The notes under the pieces: generated by a model
Database searches by the model: none
What the model saw: only the letters and a program-made list of their open reading frames with translations
What the model was told of the DNA's origin: nothing
Origin: an uncultured Alistipes sp.
GTDB lineage: Bacteria; Bacteroidota; Bacteroidia; Bacteroidales; Rikenellaceae
Direction: 5' to 3'
DNA: 64,000 nt
Assembly: GCA_944322005.1 (NCBI GenBank)
Contig: CALUNL010000005.1
Location: 121,768-185,767 of the forward strand
Translations under genes and position numbers: made by a program
Part shown: one piece after another, positions 15,860 through 23,455 of the stretch
Layout of the letters: every line of letters begins with the position of its first letter
How positions within the stretch are numbered: position 1 is the stretch's first letter

Positions 15860-16612
15860 TCATTCGAGAAGCCGCGAGACGGCCTCGGCGACGATGTCCG
15901 AATATACCGTACCGTCGCACTCCGATATCGCCGTAATGCCGCGGGCATCGATGCAGAATAGTTCATCGAGCGTAGGCAGCTCCTCCGCCGACAGGCTGCG
16001 GGTCTCGATTTCGCGTCCGGCCTTTGCGGCTGCACGGAGCATCTTCTCGGCCTCGACGTCGGCGATGCTTTCGGGTGCGATTATGCGTCGTCCCCTGGCT
16101 GCGAATGGGGTGGAGCCGTCTATCGTGACTATGCGGCCCGAAGAGTCGGTGCCAATGAACGTCCCCGCTCCGTTGGCGGCGGCGTATTCGCGCAGCAGGA
16201 GCGTCTGCGCAAGTCCGGCCGATGTGGGCAGCCCCGTGAAGGGCGTACCGCACTCGACGACCACGGCCTCGGGATGTATGGCGCGGAGCGTGAGGCTGTC
16301 GTAGAGCGACGTGCCGCGGCAGATGACCGAAAAGGTGCCGTCGGCATGGCTGCGGACGGAGACGATGTTGGTGCGGTCGCCCGGATAGTTGTTGCGGCGC
16401 AGCAGCTCCTCCGCAATCTCTGCGATGCGCTTCGCCGCAAGCCCCGTTGCGCGGTTGCGCAGCCTCCACGAGACGATGTCCATCAGCTCTATGTGGCGCT
16501 GCAGCGACAGCGGACGGAACCCGTCGAACCGTACATCCTGATATATGTACGGCGTGTCCGAGTCGGACCGCAGTTCGGCGAAAGCGCCGCATATGTATGC
16601 TGTGTCGGCCAT
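15860..16612 (-). CDS. Class IV aminotransferase-like protein lacking the PLP lysine
   Basis: A 250-residue protein with the outline of the branched-chain aminotransferase/aminodeoxychorismate lyase fold. The second half aligns well: GRIVTIDGSTPF in place of the usual EGSSSN segment, then IAPESIADVEAEKML, ETRSLSAEELPTLDELFCIDARGITAI. Where the PLP-binding lysine belongs (usually K-x-x-N-Y-L near the middle), this protein reads FTGLPTSAGLAQTLLLREY, with no lysine. It is therefore probably not a normal aminotransferase; it may bind a ligand or have another role. It lies 6 bp after holA and belongs to the murB-tilS-holA run. Confidence 0.7.
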   Translation of the reverse strand: MADTAYICGAFAELRSDSDTPYIYQDVRFDGFRPLSLQRHIELMDIVSWRLRNRATGLAAKRIAEIAEELLRRNNYPGDRTNIVSVRSHADGTFSVICRGTSLYDSLTLRAIHPEAVVVECGTPFTGLPTSAGLAQTLLLREYAAANGAGTFIGTDSSGRIVTIDGSTPFAARGRRIIAPESIADVEAEKMLRAAAKAGREIETRSLSAEELPTLDELFCIDARGITAISECDGTVYSDIVAEAVSRLLE

Positions 16613-16618
16613 GGGGCG

Positions 16619-17689
16619 TCAGAGTGTGAATATCTTCAACAGAAGTTCGCGCAGCAGCTCACCGTCGGATGCGCCGCCCGAATCGACGCCCTTGCTCTTG
16701 GCGTCGTACTCGCGCAGCAGTCCGAGAACCCCGAACACCTTGCGGTTGTCCCACTTCGCCGCGACGGCCTTCAGCCGTTGCAGCATCGCCGGAGAGCCCG
16801 CCTTTACCAACCCGAGCAGCTCGCTGTCCGGAGGGAATGCCGCGCCGCGCCGCCTGGACTGCCATGTGAGGTAGTTTACGATGAATATCTCTCGGAAACT
16901 GCCGAAGAGCGCCGATACGGTGAGCAGGAGCGGATACTCCTTCGGGTTCTGCGACAGCCTGTCGGCAATCTCGAGCGCACGTTTCACGTCTCTCTCGGTC
17001 ACGGCCTTGCAGAGCTCGAGGTTGTTGAACTCCTTGGAGATGCCTATGTACTGCTGTATGTCGTCATCGGTGATGCGTTTCGTGCCGGCCGGCAGCGATA
17101 CGGTCAGTTTTGTAAGTTCGTTGTCGATGCGCGAGATGTCGGTGCCGATGTGGCTCACGAGAAGTTCGACACTCGACGGTGCTATCTCGAGTCCCTTTGC
17201 ACGGACGAAACCGCCGAGCCAGCCCTTGATTTCGTAGTCGCGCGGGCGTACCGACTCGAACACCACACCGTTCGCCTTGCAGCTCTTGTAGAGTTGCAGC
17301 CTCTTGTCGGCGTTCTTCTCCTTGTGGCATATCACGAGTACGGTCGATGCGAGCGGGGCGGAGGTGTAGGATGCGAGTTTCTCTATCTTGTCGAGACGCT
17401 GTGCCTCCTTCACGATTATCACCTCGCGGTTGCCCGCCATCGGCATCTGGCGGCAGTAGCTGGCCACGGTCCCGCCGTCGCTGTCGCGCCCGTAGAGCAC
17501 GATCTGGTCGAACGACCTCTCGGCTTCGGTCAGCACCGTCGAGGCGATGCGCTCGCAGAGCGCGTCGATGAAGTACGGCTCCTCGCCCATGAGCAGGTAG
17601 ACGGGTGCGAACCGTCCGGCGTCGATTTCGGCGCACAGCCTGCGGAACTCGGCCTCGCAGTCGGAAAAACGTATGGTCCCCTTTGCCAT
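16619..17689 (-). CDS. holA: DNA polymerase III subunit delta (HolA)
   Basis: A 356-residue clamp-loader subunit that opens the beta sliding clamp ring and loads it on primed DNA. The N-terminal FAPVYLLMGEEPYFID is the family hallmark. It is followed by SFDQIVLYGRD, the REVIIVKEAQ segment, and a C-terminal helical collar domain (LELCKAVTERDVKRALEIADRL, NPKEYPLLLTVSALFGSFREIF). Length is normal. It lies 4 bp after tilS and 6 bp before the aminotransferase-like gene, so it is probably transcribed as part of one unit from murB. Confidence 0.93.
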   Translation of the reverse strand: MAKGTIRFSDCEAEFRRLCAEIDAGRFAPVYLLMGEEPYFIDALCERIASTVLTEAERSFDQIVLYGRDSDGGTVASYCRQMPMAGNREVIIVKEAQRLDKIEKLASYTSAPLASTVLVICHKEKNADKRLQLYKSCKANGVVFESVRPRDYEIKGWLGGFVRAKGLEIAPSSVELLVSHIGTDISRIDNELTKLTVSLPAGTKRITDDDIQQYIGISKEFNNLELCKAVTERDVKRALEIADRLSQNPKEYPLLLTVSALFGSFREIFIVNYLTWQSRRRGAAFPPDSELLGLVKAGSPAMLQRLKAVAAKWDNRKVFGVLGLLREYDAKSKGVDSGGASDGELLRELLLKIFTL

Positions 17690-17693
17690 CCTG

Positions 17694-19046
17694 CTATATG
17701 GTGTATCGTTGTATGCGCAGCACGTTCTCGGTCGAGTCGGTGATGCGGTATCGGTCGTCTATCCTGCGCCCGACGAGCCATACGATGTCGTCGCCCGACA
17801 CCAGCACGAACTGGCGCCCCTTCTCTATCATCGAGACCTTGCGGTCGATGAGGTAGTCGCTGACCTTCTTGCGGCCCGTCATGCCGAACGGTATGAACCA
17901 GTCCCCCTCGCGCCAGCGGCGCAGGCGGAGCGGGTATTTGAGCTTGCCCTCGTCGATGAGCGCCACGTCGGCCGGAACGCTGAAGTCGGTGACGAGGTCT
18001 ATGTCCGTATGTTCGTAGTAGAGCACCGAGTTGCCGCAGTAGCTGCGCATGGCTCCCTGCTCTACCAGTATCTCGCAGTCGTCGCTGTCGTCTATCTTCG
18101 TCACTATGATGTTCCCGCGGTCGATGTAGGCCACATGTTCGCGCGAATAGAACCTGCGCCCGGTCATGCCGTGCTCAAGCGCCTTGCATAGCTCGTCGAC
18201 AACATCCCCCTTGAACCCGTATGTGGAGTTGAGAAGCTCATATATGACGAAATCCCTCGGGAAATCGGCATCTATCCTGTCAACATGTATCGTGTCGATT
18301 CCGTCGCGGCTCTCGATGACTATCGATTTTACCTTGCCAATGGCCGACTCGATGAACCTCTGTGCATCGTTAAGCCTGTAGAGGTTGCCGCGCATGAGGG
18401 CGGTGAATTTCGGGTTTATCTCGCGTATCATCGGCAGCAGGCCGAGGCGTATCTTGTTGCGCAGGTACTTTGTCGAACGGTTCGACGAATCCTCTCGGTA
18501 CGGTATGTGGTTGGCAAGGGCGTACTCCGTAATCTCCTTGCGCGATGCGAACATCAGCGGCCGGACCACCTTGCCCATCTGCTGGCTGATTCCCGTAAGG
18601 CCGCGCAGGCCGGTTCCGCGCAGCAGGTTGATGAAGAATGTCTCGATGGAGTCGTCCATGTGGTGCGCCACCGATATCACCGTATAGCCGTACTCGTCGC
18701 ACAGGGAGTAGAACCATGCGTATCGCAGGCGGCGGGCCGCCATCTCCATCGACTCGCCCGTGCGCTCCATCTCGCCGAGCGTGTCGAAACGGCGGTTGTA
18801 GCATACGATGCCGTATTTCTTCGCCTCTTCGGCCACGAGGACCTCGTCCTCGTCGCTCTCGGCGCCGCGCAGACAGAAGTTGCAGTGCGCCACGCCCACG
18901 TTGTAGCCCGACCTGACGAAGAGCGACATCATTACCATCGAGTCCACTCCTCCCGATACCGTAAGGAGTATCTTGTCGTCGTGGGTGAACAGCTCGTGGC
19001 GCTGGATGTATTTCTGGAAGTTATCCAGAAGGGTAGAGTTGTGCAT
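17694..19046 (-). CDS. tilS: tRNA(Ile)-lysidine synthase TilS
   Basis: A 450-residue ATP-dependent enzyme that converts the wobble C of the CAU anticodon of tRNA-Ile2 to lysidine so that it reads AUA. The PP-loop motif LLTVSGGVDSMVMMSLF lies near residue 25. AHCNFCLRGAESDEDE near 55 and VAHHMDDSIETFFINLLRGTGLRGLTGI near 125 are typical. The C-terminal domain (KYPLRLRRWREGDWFIPFGMTGRKKVSDYL) is the TilS-C tRNA-binding part. The start MHNSTLLDNFQ at 19046 was chosen because the upstream extension overlaps murB and looks like frame-shadow. It sits 11 bp after murB. Confidence 0.95.
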   Translation of the reverse strand: MHNSTLLDNFQKYIQRHELFTHDDKILLTVSGGVDSMVMMSLFVRSGYNVGVAHCNFCLRGAESDEDEVLVAEEAKKYGIVCYNRRFDTLGEMERTGESMEMAARRLRYAWFYSLCDEYGYTVISVAHHMDDSIETFFINLLRGTGLRGLTGISQQMGKVVRPLMFASRKEITEYALANHIPYREDSSNRSTKYLRNKIRLGLLPMIREINPKFTALMRGNLYRLNDAQRFIESAIGKVKSIVIESRDGIDTIHVDRIDADFPRDFVIYELLNSTYGFKGDVVDELCKALEHGMTGRRFYSREHVAYIDRGNIIVTKIDDSDDCEILVEQGAMRSYCGNSVLYYEHTDIDLVTDFSVPADVALIDEGKLKYPLRLRRWREGDWFIPFGMTGRKKVSDYLIDRKVSMIEKGRQFVLVSGDDIVWLVGRRIDDRYRITDSTENVLRIQRYTI

Positions 19047-19057
19047 ATGCGGGGTTT

Positions 19058-20068
19058 TTACAATATGTTCACTTCGGTGTCGATGTCTATTCCGAACATC
19101 TCCTTCACCCGACGCTGGACCTTGCGGGCGAAGCCTATCACCTCGCCGCCTGTGGCTCCGCCGAGGTTGACGAGTACGAGGGCCTGTTTCGGATGCACGC
19201 CCACATGCCCTTCGGAACATCCCTTCATGCCGGCCTTGTCGATGAGCCACCCGGCGGCGAGCTTGGTCTTCCCCGGCTCGCGGGTCGGGTAGTGCGGCAT
19301 GTCGGGATAGAGTCCGAGCAGCGACTGCGCCACGCAGTCGTCGACTACAGGGTTCTTGAAGAAGCTGCCGGCGTTGCCGGTGACCTTCGGGTCGGGCAGT
19401 TTCGAGCGGCGAATCTTGCAGACGGCCTCACGGATATTCTTCAGCGTAGGGCCCCCGAGCTCCTCCGTTTCGCGTGCAAGGTCTCCGTAGCCGAGCTTCG
19501 GCGCGGGGCGTTTCGACAGGCGGAACTCGACGCGGGTTATTATGACCCGTCCGCGCAGCGAGTGCTTGAATACGCTTTCGCGGTATCCGAAGCCGCAGTG
19601 GCCGGCCGCCAGCGTCGCGAATTTACCCTCCTCCGGGAAAAACATCTCGACGTTGAGTATCGCGTCGGCCGCTTCGGCGCCGTATGCGCCGATATTCTGT
19701 ACGGGTGCCGCTCCGACCTTGCCGGGTATGAGCGAGAGGTTCTCGACTCCCCACAGCCCGCGTCCGACGCACCATGCCACGAAGTCGTCCCATTCGACTC
19801 CGGCACCGACCCTTACGGTCGCGGACTCTTCGTCCTCGGCGACGATTTCAGTCTCGGTGTTGCAAGGTACGATGAGCGTCCGTTCGACGTCCTGCGTGAA
19901 CAGGATGTTGTTGCCTCCGCCGAGCGCCATCCACTCTTTCGGGGCGTATCGCGAGAAGAGTTCCGGCAGCTCGCCGGCGCTGTCGAATTCAATCACCATC
20001 CGCGCGCGCTGGCTCACCCCGAAACTGTTCCGGTCGCGTAAATCCGTGTTTTCGTATACTCGAATCAT
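19058..20068 (-). CDS. murB: UDP-N-acetylenolpyruvoylglucosamine reductase MurB
   Basis: A 336-residue FAD enzyme that uses NADPH to reduce UDP-GlcNAc-enolpyruvate to UDP-MurNAc for peptidoglycan. MALGGGNNILFTQDVERTLI near residue 50 is the FAD-binding site. VGAGVEWDDFVAWCVGRGLWGVENLSLIPGKVGAAPVQNIGAYG is the family core, and VTGNAGSFFKNP carries the catalytic serine. The length and the E. coli-like order place it in the type I branch. The start MIRVYENTDL was chosen over an open upstream extension. It is the first gene of the run, with a TATCTTTG -7 element at 20158-20151. Confidence 0.95.
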   Translation of the reverse strand: MIRVYENTDLRDRNSFGVSQRARMVIEFDSAGELPELFSRYAPKEWMALGGGNNILFTQDVERTLIVPCNTETEIVAEDEESATVRVGAGVEWDDFVAWCVGRGLWGVENLSLIPGKVGAAPVQNIGAYGAEAADAILNVEMFFPEEGKFATLAAGHCGFGYRESVFKHSLRGRVIITRVEFRLSKRPAPKLGYGDLARETEELGGPTLKNIREAVCKIRRSKLPDPKVTGNAGSFFKNPVVDDCVAQSLLGLYPDMPHYPTREPGKTKLAAGWLIDKAGMKGCSEGHVGVHPKQALVLVNLGGATGGEVIGFARKVQRRVKEMFGIDIDTEVNIL

Positions 20069-20150
20069 CTCTTGCGTCGTTTTGTATATGGCTGCGGGCC
20101 CTGTTTCCGAAGCGCTCTGCCGAGTGTTTCGGCGGGCGGCCGCCTCCGTG

Positions 20151-20158
20151 CAAAGATA
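20151..20158 (-). promoter_or_regulatory. -7 element before murB
   Basis: TATCTTTG on the minus strand, about 83 bp before the murB start. No TTTG is found at 19-21 bp, so the -33 element is weak or absent. Confidence 0.45.
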
Positions 20159-20229
20159 CAAAACTATTTCGAGAAACGCATCCGGCTCAAAATAATTCCG
20201 AAAAACGGCAAGATGTCGGGAAAATTTAT

Positions 20230-20237
20230 TAACTTTG
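20230..20237 (+). promoter_or_regulatory. -7 element before the DUF4301 gene
   Basis: TAACTTTG, about 38 bp before the start codon at 20275. A clear -33 TTTG is not seen. Confidence 0.45.
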
Positions 20238-20274
20238 ATTGAATGTGTGAAACCATAAAACTTATTATAACCTT

Positions 20275-21711
20275 ATGTTTACCGAAAGAGATTCCGAACA
20301 GATCAGCCGTCACGGACTGACGGTCGAAAAGGTCGAAAGACAAATCGAGAACTTCAGGCGCGGCTTTCCGTCGCTGCGCGTGGTTGCCGCCGCGTCGCCG
20401 GGGGATGGAATAACCGTGCTGTCACCGGAACGCCTGGCCGGGGCGGAACGCCGTTACGATGCCATGCGCGATTCGCTGTCGGTGGTGAAGTTCGTGCCGG
20501 CTTCGGGGGCTGCCACACGTATGTTCAAGGAGCTGTTCGAGTTCGTGAACGACGGCAAGCGCGGCAAGGGCATAGATCAGTTGGTGGAGAATATCGACAA
20601 GTTTGCATTCTACGACGAGTTGCGCGGTTGCGTGAAGGACTTTTCCGACGACCGTGCCGTCGTGTCTGCCATAATAGGCGAGGGCCTCGGATACGGTTCC
20701 ACCCCGAAAGGGCTCGTGACCTTCCACCGTTATCCCGACGGCTGTCGCAAGGCCGTGGAGGAGCATCTGGTGGAGGGGGCGCAGTATGCCGCGTCCAATG
20801 GCGTGTCGAGGCTGCACTTCACCGTTTCGCCGGAGCATATGGAGGCTTTCAGGCGGCTGCTTGCAGAGCGCGTGCCCCGATATGAGGAGCGCTTCGGCAT
20901 AAGGTACGACATATCGTTCTCCGTACAGCGCCCGTCCACCGACACCATAGCCGTGAATCCGGACAACACGCCGTTCCGCACCGATTCGGGCGAACTGCTT
21001 TTCCGCCCTGCCGGTCACGGTGCCCTGCTCGAGAATCTCGACGACATCGACGCCGACATAATCTTCATAAAGAATATCGACAACGTCACCACCGATGCCC
21101 GCCGCGGCGATACGGTGACGTTCAAGAAGGCGCTTGCCGGCCTGCTCGTGGAACTGCAGGAGCGGACGTTCGGCTATCTGCGTGCAATCCGCGAAGGACG
21201 TGCCGACCTCTCGGAGGTGGCGCGCTTCGTCGAGAATGAACTGTGCGTGAAACTTGGCGGTGCAAAAGTCGATGCGGAGCTGCTTGAACGCATCCTCGAC
21301 CGCCCTGTCCGCGTGTGCGGAATGGTCCGCAACGAGGGCGAGCCGGGCGGAGGCCCGTTCTGGGTCGCCAATCCGGACGGTACGCAGACGCTGCAGATTG
21401 CCGAATCGAGCCAGATATCGGCCGACGACATGCACCTGATGAAATCGGCCACGCACTTCAATCCGGTGGACCTCGTCTGCGGGGTCAGGAGGTTCGACGG
21501 GACAAAGTTCGCGCTGGGCGGTTTTTCCGATCCCGAAACAGGTTTCATTTCGTCGAAATCGAGCGGCGGTCGCGAGTTGCGTGCACAGGAACTTCCGGGC
21601 CTGTGGAACGGTGCGATGGCATATTGGAATACGATATTCGTAGATGTCCCTATAACAACATTTTCACCGGTCAAGGTGGTGCAGGACCTGCTGCGTCCGC
21701 AGCACCAGTAA
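20275..21711 (+). CDS. DUF4301-family protein
   Basis: A 478-residue soluble protein with no signal peptide or membrane segment. It matches the Bacteroidetes family DUF4301 by its features: VVKFVPASGAATRMFKELFEF near residue 70, KGLVTFHRY near 145, PFRTDSGELLFRPAGHGALLENL near 230, DADIIFIKNIDNV near 260, and GGPFWV near 360. PASGAATRMFK looks like a phosphate- or nucleotide-binding loop, and the middle segment resembles sugar nucleotidyltransferases, so an enzyme acting on a nucleotide or sugar phosphate is possible. That is inference. It stands alone between murB and the ATPase operon. Confidence 0.75.
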   Translation: MFTERDSEQISRHGLTVEKVERQIENFRRGFPSLRVVAAASPGDGITVLSPERLAGAERRYDAMRDSLSVVKFVPASGAATRMFKELFEFVNDGKRGKGIDQLVENIDKFAFYDELRGCVKDFSDDRAVVSAIIGEGLGYGSTPKGLVTFHRYPDGCRKAVEEHLVEGAQYAASNGVSRLHFTVSPEHMEAFRRLLAERVPRYEERFGIRYDISFSVQRPSTDTIAVNPDNTPFRTDSGELLFRPAGHGALLENLDDIDADIIFIKNIDNVTTDARRGDTVTFKKALAGLLVELQERTFGYLRAIREGRADLSEVARFVENELCVKLGGAKVDAELLERILDRPVRVCGMVRNEGEPGGGPFWVANPDGTQTLQIAESSQISADDMHLMKSATHFNPVDLVCGVRRFDGTKFALGGFSDPETGFISSKSSGGRELRAQELPGLWNGAMAYWNTIFVDVPITTFSPVKVVQDLLRPQHQ

Positions 21712-21734
21712 ATATATCTGTATGTCAATATATT

Positions 21735-21784
21735 GCATATCGAAATACGTGGGATTACCCGCGTATTTTCGTTTGTCGATATGC
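21735..21784 (+). terminator. Two-tier hairpin downstream of the DUF4301 gene
   Basis: GCATATCG (21735-21742) pairs with CGATATGC (21777-21784). Inside, AAATACGTGGG pairs with CCCGCGTATTT around ATTA. An eight-base unpaired stretch lies on one side. The structure ends before TTTTAG. It may terminate the upstream gene or be a structured RNA element. Confidence 0.45.
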
Positions 21785-21867
21785 GAATTTTAGACCACTT
21801 TACCTGTGTTCAAAACGCCTTAAAAATGTTCAAAAAGACAAAAGCTTCGCAAAAGCCTGTCCGCGCG

Positions 21868-21899
21868 CTTGCGTGAGGAGAATTTTTTTGTTACATTTG
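21868..21899 (+). promoter_or_regulatory. Promoter of the V-type ATPase operon
   Basis: CTTG at 21868-21871, a 20-bp spacer and TACATTTG at 21892-21899. The -33 element differs by one base from consensus. The leader before the first gene would be about 100 nt. Confidence 0.6.
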
Positions 21900-22008
21900 C
21901 GCAGCTTTTATTGGAACGGCAGGGTTGTTTCACGCTGTTGCCGCACATCGGATTTTCGGCCGGTGTGCATTAAGTTTGGTAAATGAATTCGAAAAATCAT
22001 AAATCGCT

Positions 22009-22617
22009 ATGGAGAACAAATTGAAAGAACTCACCGACAAACTTTACGGTGAAGGTTTGGAGAAGGGCCGCGCCGAGGCAGACCGTCTCGTGTCGGAGGC
22101 GAAGGCCGAGGCTGCGAAGATTGTTGCGGAGGCCGAGGCAAAGGCCGGCGACATCGTGAAGAGGGCAGAGACGAAGGCGGCCGACGTGGAGAAGAACACG
22201 ATGACCGAGATCGAGCTCGCCGGAAAGCAGGCCGTAGCCAAGATAAAGGGCGAAATCGCCGACCTCATAACCGCCCGCAGCGCCGGAGCGGCCGTGAAGG
22301 AGGCCACGCTCGATGCGGCATTCGTAAAGGAGATGCTCCTAGCTGTCGCAAAGAACTGGAACGGAGCTTCGTCGGATGTGCGCCTGGAGGCCCTGCTGCC
22401 TGAGTCGCGCCGCAAGGAGCTTGAAGAGAGGCTTGCCGCATCGGCCAAGGAGTTGCTCGCCGCAGGTCTTGAGGTGGGTTATTCGTCGGAGGTGCGTACC
22501 GGTTTCAAGGTCGGTGCCAAGGATGGCGGATACTATATCTCGTTCACCGATGAGAGCTTCGAGGCTCTGATGCACGAGTATCTGCGCGAGAAGGTTTCAC
22601 AAATGCTCTTCGCTTAA
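22009..22617 (+). CDS. V-type ATPase subunit E
   Basis: A 202-residue peripheral-stalk subunit. The N-terminal half is a long Ala/Glu/Lys-rich coiled coil (KGRAEADRLVSEAKAEAAKIVAEAEAK), and the C-terminal half is the mixed domain that contacts the catalytic head (DGGYYISFTDESFEALMHEYLREKVSQMLFA). It would join the A/B hexamer to the membrane sector as part of the stator. It is the first gene of the operon, 4 bp before the DUF2764 gene. No gene for its usual partner, subunit G/H, was found in the operon. Confidence 0.85.
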   Translation: MENKLKELTDKLYGEGLEKGRAEADRLVSEAKAEAAKIVAEAEAKAGDIVKRAETKAADVEKNTMTEIELAGKQAVAKIKGEIADLITARSAGAAVKEATLDAAFVKEMLLAVAKNWNGASSDVRLEALLPESRRKELEERLAASAKELLAAGLEVGYSSEVRTGFKVGAKDGGYYISFTDESFEALMHEYLREKVSQMLFA

Positions 22618-22621
22618 CCGT

Positions 22622-23455
22622 ATGTTCTCGAGAAACTACTATTCGCTCGTTTCGGGCTTCAGGGAGTATGCTCTCGACTCCGAATCCAAGAATTTCGATA
22701 TCGAAGAGATTCTTGCGGAGGTTGGGGAGACGCTCTCCTCACGCGACATGAAGTGCGTGAGGCTGCTGTATGCCTATTACGATTGCGAGAACATCGTCGG
22801 GTTGCGCAACGGAAGCACGTCGCACAATGTGCTCGGGCGTCTGAACGGGGAGGAGCTCTCGGAAGAGATGAAGTCACCGTCGCACCTTGGCGGACGTGTG
22901 GCGGAGGTGCTCCGTGCCTATGCCAATCCGGAAGGCGATGAGGCCGAGACCGTCGATGTGTCGCGGCCGTTCGCCCGCACGCTGTTCGAAGCATATTACG
23001 GTGACTGCGCGGACTCTTCGTCGCGCTTCCTGCGCGAGTGGTCGGAGTTCGACCGCAACCTGCGCAATATCCTCGCGGCGGTGACGGCACGCGGCAAGTC
23101 GCTGCCCGTCGAGAGCGTCGTCGTTGGCGACGGAGATGTCGCGGAGCAGCTGAAACGCAGCTCCTCGTCGGATTTCGGACTTCGTAACGAACTCCCGTAT
23201 GTCGAGGCGGCGATAACGGCCATGACCGACGAACACAACATCGTCGAGCGTGAGCGCAAGCTCGACCTCATACGCTGGGACATGGCGTCGGAACTCTCCG
23301 TATTCGACTATTACGACGTGAATGCTGTTCTGGCCTATCTGGTAAAGGCCAACATGGTGGCTCGCTGGAGCCGTCTCGACCGCAAGTTCGGCCGGGAGAT
23401 ATTCGAGCGCCTGCGCGGCGAGCTCGATGGCAGGGAATTGATAAATAAATCATGA
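22622..23455 (+). CDS. DUF2764 protein, probable V-type ATPase C-like subunit
   Basis: A 277-residue mostly helical soluble protein beginning MFSRNYYSLVSGFREY, typical of DUF2764. It occupies the position between subunits E and A where subunit C (the funnel that couples the rotor stalk to the membrane ring) is found in other operons. The segment EERERKLDLIRWD...FDYYDVNAVLAYLVKANMVARWS at the C-terminus is its most conserved-looking part. The stop codon overlaps the next start by four bases (ATGA), suggesting coupled translation and a fixed ratio with subunit A. The role as a C-like subunit is inferred from position. Confidence 0.75.
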   Translation: MFSRNYYSLVSGFREYALDSESKNFDIEEILAEVGETLSSRDMKCVRLLYAYYDCENIVGLRNGSTSHNVLGRLNGEELSEEMKSPSHLGGRVAEVLRAYANPEGDEAETVDVSRPFARTLFEAYYGDCADSSSRFLREWSEFDRNLRNILAAVTARGKSLPVESVVVGDGDVAEQLKRSSSSDFGLRNELPYVEAAITAMTDEHNIVERERKLDLIRWDMASELSVFDYYDVNAVLAYLVKANMVARWSRLDRKFGREIFERLRGELDGRELINKS

